Below are positions 1 through 9,023 of a DNA stretch of 64,000 bases, piece by piece. The notes beneath the pieces are model-generated. The model had not been told where the DNA came from, ran no database searches, and worked only from the letters and a program-made list of their open reading frames with translations. The DNA is from CAVRUZ01 sp963724495 (GTDB lineage: Bacteria > Actinomycetota > Actinomycetes > Propionibacteriales > DAIQRJ01), in the NCBI GenBank assembly GCA_963724495.1, contig CAVRUZ010000002.1:1116001-1180000 (forward strand), written 5' to 3'. Every line of letters starts with the position of its first letter. Position 1 is the first letter of the stretch. The position numbers and the translations under genes are program-made.

Positions 1-2206
1 TCAGCAAGTGGCCGGCAGCCTCCTCGATCCAGGTCGGGTCGATGCCGGCCACGGTGCGGGCCCACAGGCGGGTGGTCTCGACCAGTTCGGCCGCCATCAC
101 CCAGTCGGGCTGGCGCCGAAACAGCGACGACCCTGGCGAGATCGAGAACGAGGCGCCGCGCGCACCGTCGTACTGCCGGCGCCGCTCGTCGCGCAGGCCG
201 ACGTGGCTCAGCAGGCCAGGCAGCAAAGCCCGGTGGAGCAGCTCCGGATCGACATCGGCGCGCACCCGCCCGGACGGAACGGTCAGCCCGATCTGGCGGC
301 AGGCCGAACGCAGCTGTGACTCGAGGTCCTGCCACTCGCGGATCCGCAGGAAGTGCAGGAACTCCCGGGTGCACATCCGCCGGAACGCACTGCTGGACAG
401 TGCCTTCTGCTGTTCGCGGATGTAATCCCAGAGCTGCAGCCAGCCGACGAAGTCGCTCTCCGACGCCGATCCGACGCGGAAGCGGGCGTGCGCCGTGTCT
501 GCCGCCTGCTGCCGCTCGGACGGCCGCTCGCGCGGGTCGGCGATCGTGAGGCCGGCAACGATCACGAGGGCCTCCCGCAGCACACCCAGCCCTTCGGCGG
601 CAACGACCATCCGGGCCAGCCGAGGGTCCAGCGGCAGGTCGGCGAGCTGCCTGCCGATCGGAGTGAGGGTGTTTCCATGGCGCGACGGCTTGCCCAGTGC
701 GCCGAGTTCTTCCAGCAGGCGTTCGCCATCGGTGACGGAACGGCTGTCCGGTGGATCCAGGAAGGGGAAGTCGCCAAGTCGCCCGAGCCGCAGCGCGGCC
801 ATCTGCAGGATCACCGAAGCCAGCGACGTTCGCAGGATCTCCGGGTCGGTGAAGCGGGGCCGCCCGTCGTAGTCCGCTTCGGAGTAGAGCCGGATGCAGA
901 TGCCGTCGGACTGCCGTCCGCAGCGCCCGGCCCTTTGGTCTGCGGAGGCTCGAGACACCGGTTCGATCGGCAGTCGCTGGACTTTCAGCCGGCGCGAGTA
1001 GCGCGAGATGCGGGCGGTGCCGGGATCGACGACGTACTTGATGCCGGGCACGGTCACCGACGTCTCCGCAACGTTGGTGGACAGCACGATCCTTCGCAAC
1101 GTGTGTTGGGAGAACACCCGATGCTGTTCGGCCGCGGACAACCGGGAGTAGAGCGGAAGGATCTCCGTGCCCGGCAACGCGAGGTCCTTCACAGCCGCTG
1201 CGGTGTCTCGGATCTCGCGCTCGCCCGAACAGAAAACCAGGATGTCGCCTCGCGGTTCGCTCATCAGCTCGCCGACGGCGTCACAGATCGCAGTCACCTG
1301 GTCGACGGAGTCCGATGCCGCACTGGCAGACGACGACGGAGACCGCGAGGTTTCCTCCGCATCCTCGGTGTCCAGATCCGGGACGCGGGGCCGATAGCGG
1401 ATCTCGACCGGGTACATGCGCCCGGAGACCTCGACCACCGGCGCGCCGCCGAAGTGGTCGGCGAAGGCCTGCGGGTCGATCGTGGCCGACGTGATGAGCA
1501 GCTTCAGATCGGGCCGCCGCGGGAGCAGGCGATGCAGGTATCCGAGGAGGAAGTCGATGTTGAGGCTGCGCTCGTGTGCCTCGTCGACGATCACCGTGTC
1601 GTAGCGGAGCAGGTCCGGGTCGCGGCCGGCTTCGGCGAGCAGGACGCCGTCGGTCATCACCTTGACCAGCGTGTCGTCGCGGGTCCGATCCGTGAAGCGC
1701 ACCTGGTACCCGACGGTGGTGCCGAGCTCGCAACCGAGCTCGTCGGCGATCCGGTCGGCGACGGTACGGGCGGCGATCCGGCGTGGCTGGGTGTGGCCGA
1801 CCATCCCGCGCACGCCCCGGCCGAGGTCGAGGCACAGCTTCGGCAGCTGGGTCGTCTTGCCCGAGCCGGTGGCACCGGCCACCACCACCACCTGGTGGTT
1901 CGTGATGGCCGCACCAAGGCGCTCGAGTTCGGCGCTGACCGGTAGCTCGCCTGGATAGGAGATCTGCTCGGGCCGCGCCGCCGCACGGCGCTCGAGCCGT
2001 GCCATGGCCGCGTCCAGCTCGGCGTCCAGCCCGCCTTCATCAGCCGGCGACCGCCTACGTCGGGAGCCTCGGCCCTTCGGTCGAGCGATCCGGCGGGACA
2101 GCCGGTGCTCGTCGGCGATGGTGATCAGGCCCTGCGCACTCAGAGACTCAAGCCGTGACCTCGGGTCGTCGGCTCGCGGGGAACGCGGAGGCGGGGACGC
2201 GGGCAT
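1..2206 (-). CDS. hrpA: ATP-dependent RNA helicase HrpA, DEAH box (3' part off the window)
   Basis: The minus-strand frame is open from an ATG at 2204-2206 to the left edge, giving the first 735 residues. The Walker A motif GATGSGKT lies near residues 111-118, DEAH near 208-211 within VIVDEAHERSLN, the SAT motif near 240, and QRAGRCGR further on. These are the core helicase motifs of the HrpA/DEAH family, which unwinds RNA and is linked in other bacteria to mRNA processing and rescue of stalled ribosomes. Family members are about 1,300 residues, so roughly 550 C-terminal residues are missing from the window. The first 80 residues are a basic, charged extension ahead of the helicase core. The gene is divergent from the MFS gene at 2372 across 165 bp. 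HrpB is a less likely alternative because the sequence around the motifs reads as HrpA. Confidence 0.93.
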   Translation of the reverse strand, partial: MPASPPPRSPRADDPRSRLESLSAQGLITIADEHRLSRRIARPKGRGSRRRRSPADEGGLDAELDAAMARLERRAAARPEQISYPGELPVSAELERLGAAITNHQVVVVAGATGSGKTTQLPKLCLDLGRGVRGMVGHTQPRRIAARTVADRIADELGCELGTTVGYQVRFTDRTRDDTLVKVMTDGVLLAEAGRDPDLLRYDTVIVDEAHERSLNIDFLLGYLHRLLPRRPDLKLLITSATIDPQAFADHFGGAPVVEVSGRMYPVEIRYRPRVPDLDTEDAEETSRSPSSSASAASDSVDQVTAICDAVGELMSEPRGDILVFCSGEREIRDTAAAVKDLALPGTEILPLYSRLSAAEQHRVFSQHTLRRIVLSTNVAETSVTVPGIKYVVDPGTARISRYSRRLKVQRLPIEPVSRASADQRAGRCGRQSDGICIRLYSEADYDGRPRFTDPEILRTSLASVILQMAALRLGRLGDFPFLDPPDSRSVTDGERLLEELGALGKPSRHGNTLTPIGRQLADLPLDPRLARMVVAAEGLGVLREALVIVAGLTIADPRERPSERQQAADTAHARFRVGSASESDFVGWLQLWDYIREQQKALSSSAFRRMCTREFLHFLRIREWQDLESQLRSACRQIGLTVPSGRVRADVDPELLHRALLPGLLSHVGLRDERRRQYDGARGASFSISPGSSLFRRQPDWVMAAELVETTRLWARTVAGIDPTWIEEAAGHLL

Positions 2207-2371
2207 GGCCGCACCAGCATAGGAGCGGGCCGACGGCGCCGCCCGCTCATTGATGACGGAGCACCGCCGGCCACGCTGCTTCTCCACCAAACGGCCGATC
2301 CCGTCCCTACCGGCGGCAGCGATGGACGGCGATGCCATCCGCACAACCGTCCGCGACGATGATGAGAGGCG

Positions 2372-3574
2372 ATGCCTGCCGCCTCCGACGTCACCCTGCG
2401 CTCGATCGCGCCGTCGGCCTACGGACCGGCGGTCCTCTACGGCATCGGGGCCGGCGCGTCGACACCTGTCATCGCGCTGGCCGCGATCCAGCTCGGCGCC
2501 ACTGTCCCCACCGCTGCCTTCGTCGTCTCACTCATCGGTATCGGCCAGTTGCTGGGGGACCTGCCTGCGGGCGCACTGGCCACGAGGCTCGGCGACCGCT
2601 GGGCCATGGTCGTGTCGTCGTTCGCCATCTGCGTCGGCATGACGATCTGCATCCTCGCCCAGCACGAGGGGATGCTCGGGGTCGGGGTCGCCATCTCCGG
2701 ATTCTCCGGTGCCGTGTTCGGCCTCGCCCGGCAGAGCTACCTCACCGAAGTCGTGCCGCTCCGACTGCGAGCGCGGGCGTTGTCGACGTTGGGCGGGTCA
2801 CAGCGGATCGGTGGCTTCATCGGCCCGTTCCTTGGCGCCTGGGTGACCAAGGTGGCTGGCATCGACGCGGGCTTCGCCGTCTACGCCGTCTGCGCGCTGC
2901 TCGCCGGCGTCATGGTGCTGGTGATGCGGGATCTCCGGCTCCCGGAGGGTGCGGCGAGGCCGAGGGGGCTGCCCGAGCAGGTGGAACGGCCCAGCCTGCT
3001 CAGCATGGCGGAAAGCCATCGGCACGTGCTGAGCACGCTGGGCGTCTGCGCGATGCTGCTGATGGTGTTGCGCATGGCCCGCCAGAGCGTGCTCCCTCTC
3101 TGGTGCGACCAGATCGGCCTCAGCGTCTCGATGACCAGCATCGTGGTGGGCATCTCCGGCGCAGTCGACATGCTGATGTTCTACCCGTCCGGATTCGCCA
3201 TGGACCGGTTCGGACGGGCCTTCGTCGGCGTCCCGTCGATGCTGGTGCTCGCTCTCGGCCATGCCCTGATCGTCTTCGCCGACACTCTGGGCGGCGTTGT
3301 GATCGTGGCGATCGTCATGGGGATCGGGAACGGGATGGGCGCGGGCCTGGTGATGACGCTGGGGGCGGACACCTCACCTCCGGAGGGACGGCAGACGTAC
3401 CTGTCGCTGTGGCGGCTGATCACCGACCTGGGCGCTGCGGGCGGCCCGGTAGCCGTCGGCGTGGTCACCGCCGCCGCGGGCCTCGGCGCCGCATCGGTCG
3501 CGGTCTCCGGCGTCGGAGTGGTGGCGGCAGTGATGCTGAAGAAGTGGGCGCCTCGAACCCTTGGCCGCACGTAG
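2372..3574 (+). CDS. MFS transporter, putative drug or metabolite exporter
   Basis: This 400-residue protein is made of about twelve hydrophobic segments separated by short loops, the size and layout of a single-polypeptide major facilitator. A conserved-loop-like stretch, DLPAGALATRLGDRWAM, follows the second segment, near residues 62-78, and matches the Gx3DRxGRR-type motif A position. The ATG at 2372 follows the purine-rich stretch GATGAGAGG. It is divergent from hrpA and ends just before the convergent DUF2277 gene, so it is probably monocistronic. Substrate cannot be assigned from sequence; an efflux role is only the common one for this length class. Confidence 0.85.
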   Translation: MPAASDVTLRSIAPSAYGPAVLYGIGAGASTPVIALAAIQLGATVPTAAFVVSLIGIGQLLGDLPAGALATRLGDRWAMVVSSFAICVGMTICILAQHEGMLGVGVAISGFSGAVFGLARQSYLTEVVPLRLRARALSTLGGSQRIGGFIGPFLGAWVTKVAGIDAGFAVYAVCALLAGVMVLVMRDLRLPEGAARPRGLPEQVERPSLLSMAESHRHVLSTLGVCAMLLMVLRMARQSVLPLWCDQIGLSVSMTSIVVGISGAVDMLMFYPSGFAMDRFGRAFVGVPSMLVLALGHALIVFADTLGGVVIVAIVMGIGNGMGAGLVMTLGADTSPPEGRQTYLSLWRLITDLGAAGGPVAVGVVTAAAGLGAASVAVSGVGVVAAVMLKKWAPRTLGRT

Positions 3575-3603
3575 CCCAGGGCGGCCGATCCCGTCGCGCC
3601 GGA

Positions 3604-3873
3604 TCAGCTCGCTGCGCGCGCCTGGTAGCGGGCCCGGGCCTTGGCAGCTTCTTCCTCACGGTTGCGCGGCTCGGCGTTGGTCACCCAGTGGTCGAGCAGG
3701 TGCTGCGAGATGTGGGCGATCTCCTCGACGGCGTTGTCGAACGCCTCGACGTTGGCCTTCGACGGGTCTCGCGACCCCGAGATCTTGCGCACGTACTGCA
3801 GTGCGGCGGCCCGGACCTCGTCGGTGGTGACGTGCGGCTCGAGGTTGCTCAGAGTCTTGATGTTGCGGCACAT
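3604..3873 (-). CDS. DUF2277 domain protein
   Basis: This small 89-residue protein starts MCRNIKTL and continues with regularly spaced charged residues and a C-terminal helix rich in Arg, Glu and Ala. The MCRNI start, the VRKISG segment and the overall length match the actinobacterial DUF2277 family, whose function is unknown. I chose the ATG at 3871-3873 because GGGAGGA lies about seven bases upstream and family members begin with MCRNI; the frame is open further upstream but lacks that support. It converges on the MFS gene with a 29-bp gap. Confidence 0.82.
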   Translation of the reverse strand: MCRNIKTLSNLEPHVTTDEVRAAALQYVRKISGSRDPSKANVEAFDNAVEEIAHISQHLLDHWVTNAEPRNREEEAAKARARYQARAAS

Positions 3874-3984
3874 GTCCGAAATCCTCCCGGTCCAAAGGGC
3901 CAGTCGTGATGTGTCTGTCGGTGATGTCGTGGCCAGCAGTTCCACTATCGACGAGTCATTATCGACGGGCCCACCCCCATCCGG

Positions 3985-4513
3985 CTAACTCTCGTCGGAG
4001 AGAAGTGCCCGGAGTACCGCGATGTCGCCGATGTCCTTTTCCCGCCACGGCCGGCCGTTGCGCAACGTCGGGAACTGCTCCTTCATCGCCAACATCCCGG
4101 CGACGCTCATCGCCGGGACGGGGACGCCTTCGAGCACGCCAGGTACGTCACCGAAGGAAGCCAGGCGGGAACTCCCAGTCGGAGAATCGACCCTGCGGCT
4201 GCGAGAACATCCCGTCCGCCCGGCGGTCGAAGTAGGCCGTGCTGAAGTCCACGCCGTCGCAGACGAACTCGCACGCCTCTTCTGGCGGCTGCGTCGACAG
4301 CGCCGTCGAACCGGCAGCAACGAGCGCGGCCTTCGACCGGTGGCTGTGGCACCGCTCCACCCAGAACTCGACATCGCCATGACTGCGGGTGATCCGCCCG
4401 ATCCTGGCGTCGAGTCCCCAACCCCCGAACAGCCAGGCCGGGACGTCGGCAGCCGACAGGACGTCCAGGACACGGTGGATCACGCGCACCTGAGCCTTCG
4501 CTGTTTCGTCCAC
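3985..4513 (-). pseudogene. AadB/Lnu-like nucleotidyltransferase, frameshifted
   Basis: The upstream frame, from a GTG at 4511-4513, encodes LFGGWGLDARIGRITRSHGD followed by an acidic stretch. This is the GGW...D...G..TR.H.D signature of aminoglycoside/lincosamide-type nucleotidyltransferases. It runs into a stop near 4148, while the C-terminal half, with a helix starting MLAMKEQF and ending LRALL, is in another frame down to 3985. One indel between about 4150 and 4180 would join them into a protein near 175 residues. The usual DxD catalytic pair reads as D-V-E, so activity is uncertain even if the frame is restored. It lies 17 bp downstream of argS, which has indels of its own, so sequence error is as likely as true decay. 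Confidence 0.7.
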
Positions 4514-4530
4514 CGTCCTGGGGATCTCCG

Positions 4531-6267
4531 CTACATCCGGTCCGGTGTCTCGATGCCGAGCAGATCCAGGCCGAGCCGCAGGACCCGTGCGGTGAGGGCG
4601 GCCAGGTGCAGCCGGCCGGCGCGGACGCCTGGCTCCACGTCGTCCTTCAGGATCGGGCACTGCTCGTAGAACGCGGTGAAGTCGCTCGCGAGGCCGAACA
4701 GGTAGCCGGCGATCTTGTGCAGTTCGAGATCCTGGCCTGCCCGCCTGACCACACCGTCGAACTCGAGCAGGCGCACGGCCAGCGTGTGCTCGGCCGGATG
4801 CGTCACACCGATCGGTGCAGAGGTTGCCTCTTCAGTGATCGCGGCACCGGCACGGCGGAACAGCGACTGGATCCGCGCGTGCGCGTACTGCAGGTAGGGC
4901 GCGGTGTTGCCGTCCATCGAGAGCATCTGGTCGAAGTCGAGGACGTAGTCGCGCATCCGGTCGTTGCCAGGTCGGCGTACTTCACCGCCCCCATCGCCAC
5001 GGCGTGCGCGATCTCGGCCTGCTGCTCGGCAGGAAGTTCTCCCCCACGCTCGGCCACCATGAGCCTGCGCGCGTTGCTCGGCCTCGTCCAGCAGATCGAC
5101 GAGCCGGACGGTCTCCCCCGACCTGCTCTTCAGCCGCTTGCGATCGGCGCCGAGGACCACCCCGAACTGCACGTGCTCGGCCGCCTCGCGCTGCGGCAGC
5201 CAGCCGGCCGCGGCCGCGGTGTCGAACACCATCGACAGGTGCAGGTTCTGCCCGCTCGCGATCACGTAGAGCGCGCGGTCGGCGGCGAGGTCCTTGAACC
5301 GGTAGCGGACGGCGGCGAGGTCGGTGGTCGCATAGCCGTACCCGCCGTCGGTCTTGCGCACGATGAGCGGCAGCGGGGTGCCGTCACGCCCGGTGTAGCC
5401 CGGCGGGAAGGTGCACTCGGCACCGTCGGAGGTGACCATCAGGTCGTGCGCGCGCAGGTCGTCCACGACCGCCGCGAGCATCGGGTTGTAGGCCGACTCG
5501 CCCATCAGGTCGTCGTCGGTGAGCAGGATGCCCAGTCGGCGGTAGATGTCGTTGAAGTGGACCTTGGACTCGTCGTAGAGCAACTGCCACAGGCCGACCG
5601 ACCGGTCGTCGCCGGACTGCAGAGCAACGACGCGACGCCTGGCCCGGTCGGCGAACTCCTGGTCGCCGGTGAACATTTCGTTCGCCTCGCGGTACAGCGC
5701 GTTGAGATCGCCGACGTGGTACTCGCCGACCGACGGATCGATGCCCTGGTGGGTGAGGTACTCGAGCAGCATGCCGAACTGGGTGCCCCAGTCGCCGACG
5801 TGGTTCTGGCGGACGACGTCGTGGCCGAGGAAGTCGAGGACCCGGGTGATCGCGTCGCCGATGATGGTCGACCTGCAGGTGGCCGACGTGCATCTCCTTG
5901 GCGACGTTCGGTCCGGAGTAGTCGACCACCACCCGCTGCGCGCGGTCTGCGGCCGCGACACCCCGACCCGGCCGTCCTCGATCTCGGGCAGCAGTTGTGA
6001 CAGCGCCACATCGTCGACGGTCAGGTTGATAAAACCGGGCCCGGCGATCTCCGCGTTGCTGACAAGGCCATCGAGGTCGGCCGCGGCCAGCACGTCGGCA
6101 GCCACCTCGCGCGGTGCCCGGCCGAGAACCCTCGCCAGACCCAGCGCCGCGTCGGCCTGGTAGTCCGCGTGATCGCTGCGCCGGAGGGCCGGATCGACAT
6201 CGCGTCCGGCTACCGCAGCGAAGGCGGGCCGCAGGCGGGCGGCCAGCAGGGACGGAAGGTCGGTCAT
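4531..6267 (-). CDS. argS: Arginine-tRNA ligase (ArgRS), with four apparent indels
   Basis: This class I aminoacyl-tRNA synthetase charges tRNA-Arg. The N-terminal Add-1 domain comes first, then the HVGH signature (KEMHVGHL), the catalytic core, a KRLKSRSG motif in the KMSKS position, and a DALR-type anticodon-binding domain. The expected length, about 578 residues, is preserved, but the reading frame jumps out and back twice: near 5936-5945 and 5875 (which puts HVGH in another frame), and near 5070 and 4965 (the segment beginning MVAERGGEL). The ATG at 6265-6267 has AAGGA nine bases upstream; a GTG start at 6285 is less well placed. ArgRS is essential and the paired shifts cancel, so I read these as base-call errors rather than a dead gene. 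Confidence 0.88.
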   Translation of the reverse strand: MTDLPSLLAARLRPAFAAVAGRDVDPALRRSDHADYQADAALGLARVLGRAPREVAADVLAAADLDGLVSNAEIAGPGFINLTVDDVALSQLLPEIEDGRVGVSRPQTARSGWWSTTPDRTSPRRCTSATCRSTIIGDAITRVLDFLGHDVVRQNHVGDWGTQFGMLLEYLTHQGIDPSVGEYHVGDLNALYREANEMFTGDQEFADRARRRVVALQSGDDRSVGLWQLLYDESKVHFNDIYRRLGILLTDDDLMGESAYNPMLAAVVDDLRAHDLMVTSDGAECTFPPGYTGRDGTPLPLIVRKTDGGYGYATTDLAAVRYRFKDLAADRALYVIASGQNLHLSMVFDTAAAAGWLPQREAAEHVQFGVVLGADRKRLKSRSGETVRLVDLLDEAEQRAQAHGGRAWGRTSCRAAGRDRARRGDGGGEVRRPGNDRMRDYVLDFDQMLSMDGNTAPYLQYAHARIQSLFRRAGAAITEEATSAPIGVTHPAEHTLAVRLLEFDGVVRRAGQDLELHKIAGYLFGLASDFTAFYEQCPILKDDVEPGVRAGRLHLAALTARVLRLGLDLLGIETPDRM

Positions 6268-6396
6268 GACCGGCGATCCTTCCACGGTGGGCGCCCTGGC
6301 CAGGACCGGTTATCGAGGTCCGGACGCCCTGGCCGGGCACTACGGTCGTGAGCGTCGCCGGCAGCAGGCCGGCCCTGACCCACAAGGACAATGCGC

Positions 6397-7305
6397 ATGA
6401 CGGCGACCCTCGGAATACCGGAGGAGTACCAGCGCGACGGCTACATGATCTTCCGGGAAGTGTTGGACGGCGGGCTGGTCCAGGAGGCCAGCGCCCACAT
6501 CGACTGGCTGCTGGAACGGAATCCCGACCTGTCGGCGGAGTCCCTGGGACACACGCTGATGACCACGGATGCCTTCTGGGTCAGGCTGATCTCCGATCCA
6601 CGGCTGCTCGACATCGCCGCCCGGTTCATCGGCGACGACATCGCCCTGTTCGCGTCCCACTACATCTGCAAGCCGCCGTTCTCGGGTCGGCCGGTGCTTT
6701 GGCACCAGGACGGCGCGTTCTGGCCGCTCGACCCGATGGAGGTAGTGACGCTCTGGCTCGCGGTCGACCACTCCACGCCGGAGAACGGGTGCGTGCGGCT
6801 GATCCCGGGCACCCACACCGGCGAGGTCTACGGCCTGCGGGCCAACACCTCCGTCGACAACGTCCTGTCGGCGGAATCCGACACCGAGGTGGACGAGAGC
6901 CTCGCGGTCGACATGGTGCTGGCGCCCGGCGACGTCGAGGTGCATCACCCGGGCATGGTGCACGGCTCGAACGCCAACACCTCGCCCAATCGACGGGCGG
7001 GCCTCACCATCCGCTACATCCCCACCAGCACGAGGATCACCGCACCCGAGCAGCCGTACCCGTCGGCGTTCCTGCTGCGTGGCAAGGGCGGTGTCAACGT
7101 CTACCAGCCCATCCCGGCCTACAAGCCCGGCGATGACCTGCCGTTCGCCGGCTCCGAGTCGTGGGTGTCGTCGGGTCGTCTGCCTGGCACGGACCCCGCG
7201 GCCAACGTCGCCGCCGAGGCGGTTCCCGCCGGTTCAGCGGGCAGTGCCATGGGGTCGGCCATGGGATCGGCCATGGGGGACGCGACCCCGCCGGCCTCGA
7301 TGTGA
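6397..7305 (+). CDS. Phytanoyl-CoA dioxygenase (PhyH) family protein
   Basis: This is a Fe(II)/2-oxoglutarate-dependent dioxygenase of about 302 residues. The iron-binding motif is visible as WHQDGAFWPL (HxD) with a distal histidine in HHPGMVHGS, and a basic residue follows in the RAGLTIRY stretch, as expected for 2-oxoglutarate binding. Substrates in this family range from acyl-CoAs to amino acids and alkaloids, so none is assigned. The ATG at 6397 has AAGGA eight bases upstream; an ATG at 6391 is too close to that site. The C-terminus carries a threefold AMGS repeat. The stop overlaps the GTG of the next gene by four bases, implying translational coupling to the metallohydrolase. It is divergent from argS. 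Confidence 0.85.
   Translation: MTATLGIPEEYQRDGYMIFREVLDGGLVQEASAHIDWLLERNPDLSAESLGHTLMTTDAFWVRLISDPRLLDIAARFIGDDIALFASHYICKPPFSGRPVLWHQDGAFWPLDPMEVVTLWLAVDHSTPENGCVRLIPGTHTGEVYGLRANTSVDNVLSAESDTEVDESLAVDMVLAPGDVEVHHPGMVHGSNANTSPNRRAGLTIRYIPTSTRITAPEQPYPSAFLLRGKGGVNVYQPIPAYKPGDDLPFAGSESWVSSGRLPGTDPAANVAAEAVPAGSAGSAMGSAMGSAMGDATPPASM
7246..7281 (+). repeat. 12-bp tandem repeat, three copies, at the 3' end of the PhyH gene
   Basis: GCCATGGGGTCG, GCCATGGGATCG and GCCATGGGGGAC follow one another in frame and encode repeated Ala-Met-Gly-Ser-like units. The array lies 20 bp before the coupled start of the next gene and offers extra in-frame and out-of-frame ATGs there. Confidence 0.9.
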
Positions 7306-7970
7306 CCACGTACTCGGGCAGCGTCGAACAGGGCGGTGAGCCGGCTGTCCGCGATCTCGGCGCGGTGACGATCGCCAAGCGTTCGGTCGGGGAGATGGAC
7401 AACAACGCCTACCTGCTCACCGACACGTCCACCGGTCGCCAACTGCTCATCGACGCGGCCCAGGACGGGCCGGTCCTGAAGTCCTGGGTGGATGCGTCGG
7501 CGCTCGACGTCATCGTCACCACCCACCGCCACCACGACCACATCGGTGCACTCAAACAGGTGGCCAGGGCGACGTCGGCCCGCCTCGCGAGCGGCCGGGC
7601 CGACGCCGACGCCATCGAGGAGGCCACCGGCGTCACGATCGACGACCGGCTTGCCGACGGAGACCGGCTCAAGTTCGGCGATTCCGCGGTCACCGCCATC
7701 ACCCTCGTCGGGCACACCCCGGGATCGGTGACGCTCGCCTTCACCGACGGCGACGGCCGGACCCACCTGTTCACCGGCGACTCCCTGTTTCCGGGTGGCG
7801 TCGGCCGAACGGCCGGACCGTCGGAGTTCGCCTCCTTGCTGGGCGATGTCACGGCCAAGCTGTTCGACGTGTTCCCCGACGACACCTGGGTCTATCCGGG
7901 GCACGGGGCGGACACCACCCTGGGTTCGGAGCGGCCGGCGCTGGCGGACTGGAAGGCCCGCGGCTGGTGA
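7302..7970 (+). CDS. Metallo-beta-lactamase-fold hydrolase (glyoxalase II-like)
   Basis: This is a 222-residue MBL-fold hydrolase. The zinc signature appears as THRHHDHIG (HxHxDH), followed by GHTPGS, TGDSLF and YPGHG, which supply the remaining metal ligands. The arrangement resembles glyoxalase II and related thioester or lactone hydrolases, but substrate is not shown by sequence. I chose the GTG at 7302 because it overlaps the upstream stop as GTGA and the protein then begins directly with the fold; the upstream extension in this frame is an Arg/Gly-rich shadow of the PhyH gene. It is also coupled by a GTGA overlap to the lipoprotein gene downstream, making a three-gene operon. Confidence 0.86.
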   Translation: MTTYSGSVEQGGEPAVRDLGAVTIAKRSVGEMDNNAYLLTDTSTGRQLLIDAAQDGPVLKSWVDASALDVIVTTHRHHDHIGALKQVARATSARLASGRADADAIEEATGVTIDDRLADGDRLKFGDSAVTAITLVGHTPGSVTLAFTDGDGRTHLFTGDSLFPGGVGRTAGPSEFASLLGDVTAKLFDVFPDDTWVYPGHGADTTLGSERPALADWKARGW

Positions 7971-8998
7971 CGGTACCGAGCCGGCGAGCACTCCTCGTGC
8001 GTGCCGGCACGGCGATGGTGGCGACCGCGCTAGCCGGATGCAATGTCCCGCGGCGCGACGAGGGGGCGACGCCCACGGCTCGGGCGACGCGCACAGGGCC
8101 GACGTCCGGAGCGCGCCCGGACTGGTCCACCCCGACCACGTGGCACGGGGAACCAGGTCGTGTCATCGAGACCGGCGAGCTCCGTCTCGTCGTGCTGGAC
8201 CGTGGCGCCAAGATCGCCTCGCTCATCGACTCGAGGTCGCGAACGGAGTGGCTGGCACAGCCGGAGGGCACCGCGCTGGTCAAGAGCGGATACGGCGCCG
8301 ATTTCATCGCCTCGGAGATGTGCGGCTGGGACGAGTGCGCGCCCTCGGTGGCGGCGACCACGATCCGGGGCGCGAAGATCCCCGACCACGGCGAGGTCTG
8401 GAGCGTCGACTGGGCCACGAGCACCGAGCCAGGTGCGCTGGTGCAGGAGGTCCGCGGGCACGCGCTGCCCTACACGTTCCGGCGCACGCTGACCGAGGTC
8501 GATGGGGCTCTCCGCTTCACCTATGCGGTGGTCAACGAGGGCGACGAGGCCCTGCCGTTCACCTGGACCGGGCATCCGCAGTTCCTGGCGACCGCGAGGA
8601 CAAACGTGACGCTGAACGGCTACGTCGGGGAGGCAGTCGTTCCCGGCGACCCGAACGGCGAACCCTTGTTCCGTCAGGCTGGCAACGCTCGTGCGCTCGA
8701 GGGCACTCGCCGGGGCACGTCGCACAAGACCTGGCTGCGTCTTCGACCGGCTCGGGCTGAGGTCCTGCTGTGGCATGGCGACCGGCTGGGACGGTTGCGC
8801 TTCTCCTGGGATGCCCGGTCGATTCCGTACGTGGCGTTCTGGCAGGACAACGCCCAGTACTCGCGTGAGCCGGTGGTCGCGGTCGAGCTGTCCAACGGCT
8901 GGTACGACGATCTTGCCGCCGCCGACCGCCGCGACCGATGCCTGCTGGTCCCGGCCGGGCGACGGGCAACCTGGTCGTTCGACCTGAGGCTCGGCTAG
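7967..8998 (+). CDS. Tat lipoprotein with aldose-epimerase (galactose mutarotase)-like fold
   Basis: The 343-residue protein starts with SRRALLVRAGTAMVAT, a twin-arginine signal, and a lipobox ALAGC near residues 21-25, so it should be exported folded and lipid-anchored. The mature part is beta-rich, with TFRRTLTEVDGALRFTYAVV and EALPFTWTGHPQF, the pattern of the galactose-mutarotase superfamily that binds sugars. Canonical catalytic His/Glu positions could not be matched confidently, so it may bind rather than epimerise sugar. The GTG start overlaps the upstream stop by four bases. It is the last gene of the dioxygenase/MBL operon and is followed by 348 bp without a gene. Confidence 0.75.
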   Translation: MTVPSRRALLVRAGTAMVATALAGCNVPRRDEGATPTARATRTGPTSGARPDWSTPTTWHGEPGRVIETGELRLVVLDRGAKIASLIDSRSRTEWLAQPEGTALVKSGYGADFIASEMCGWDECAPSVAATTIRGAKIPDHGEVWSVDWATSTEPGALVQEVRGHALPYTFRRTLTEVDGALRFTYAVVNEGDEALPFTWTGHPQFLATARTNVTLNGYVGEAVVPGDPNGEPLFRQAGNARALEGTRRGTSHKTWLRLRPARAEVLLWHGDRLGRLRFSWDARSIPYVAFWQDNAQYSREPVVAVELSNGWYDDLAAADRRDRCLLVPAGRRATWSFDLRLG

Positions 8999-9023
8999 CC
9001 GCGACCGGCCCGCCCGCTGCCCG

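Noticed and set aside
353..1945. Long plus-strand reading frame of 530 codons opposite hrpA
   Set aside because: It is the antisense of conserved helicase motifs, has no family-like sequence and is rich in Arg, Gly and His as expected for a high-GC shadow.
4606..6000. Plus-strand reading frame of 464 codons opposite argS
   Set aside because: It is the mirror of argS coding sequence and its acidic, Val/Asp-rich make-up is typical of antisense frames here.
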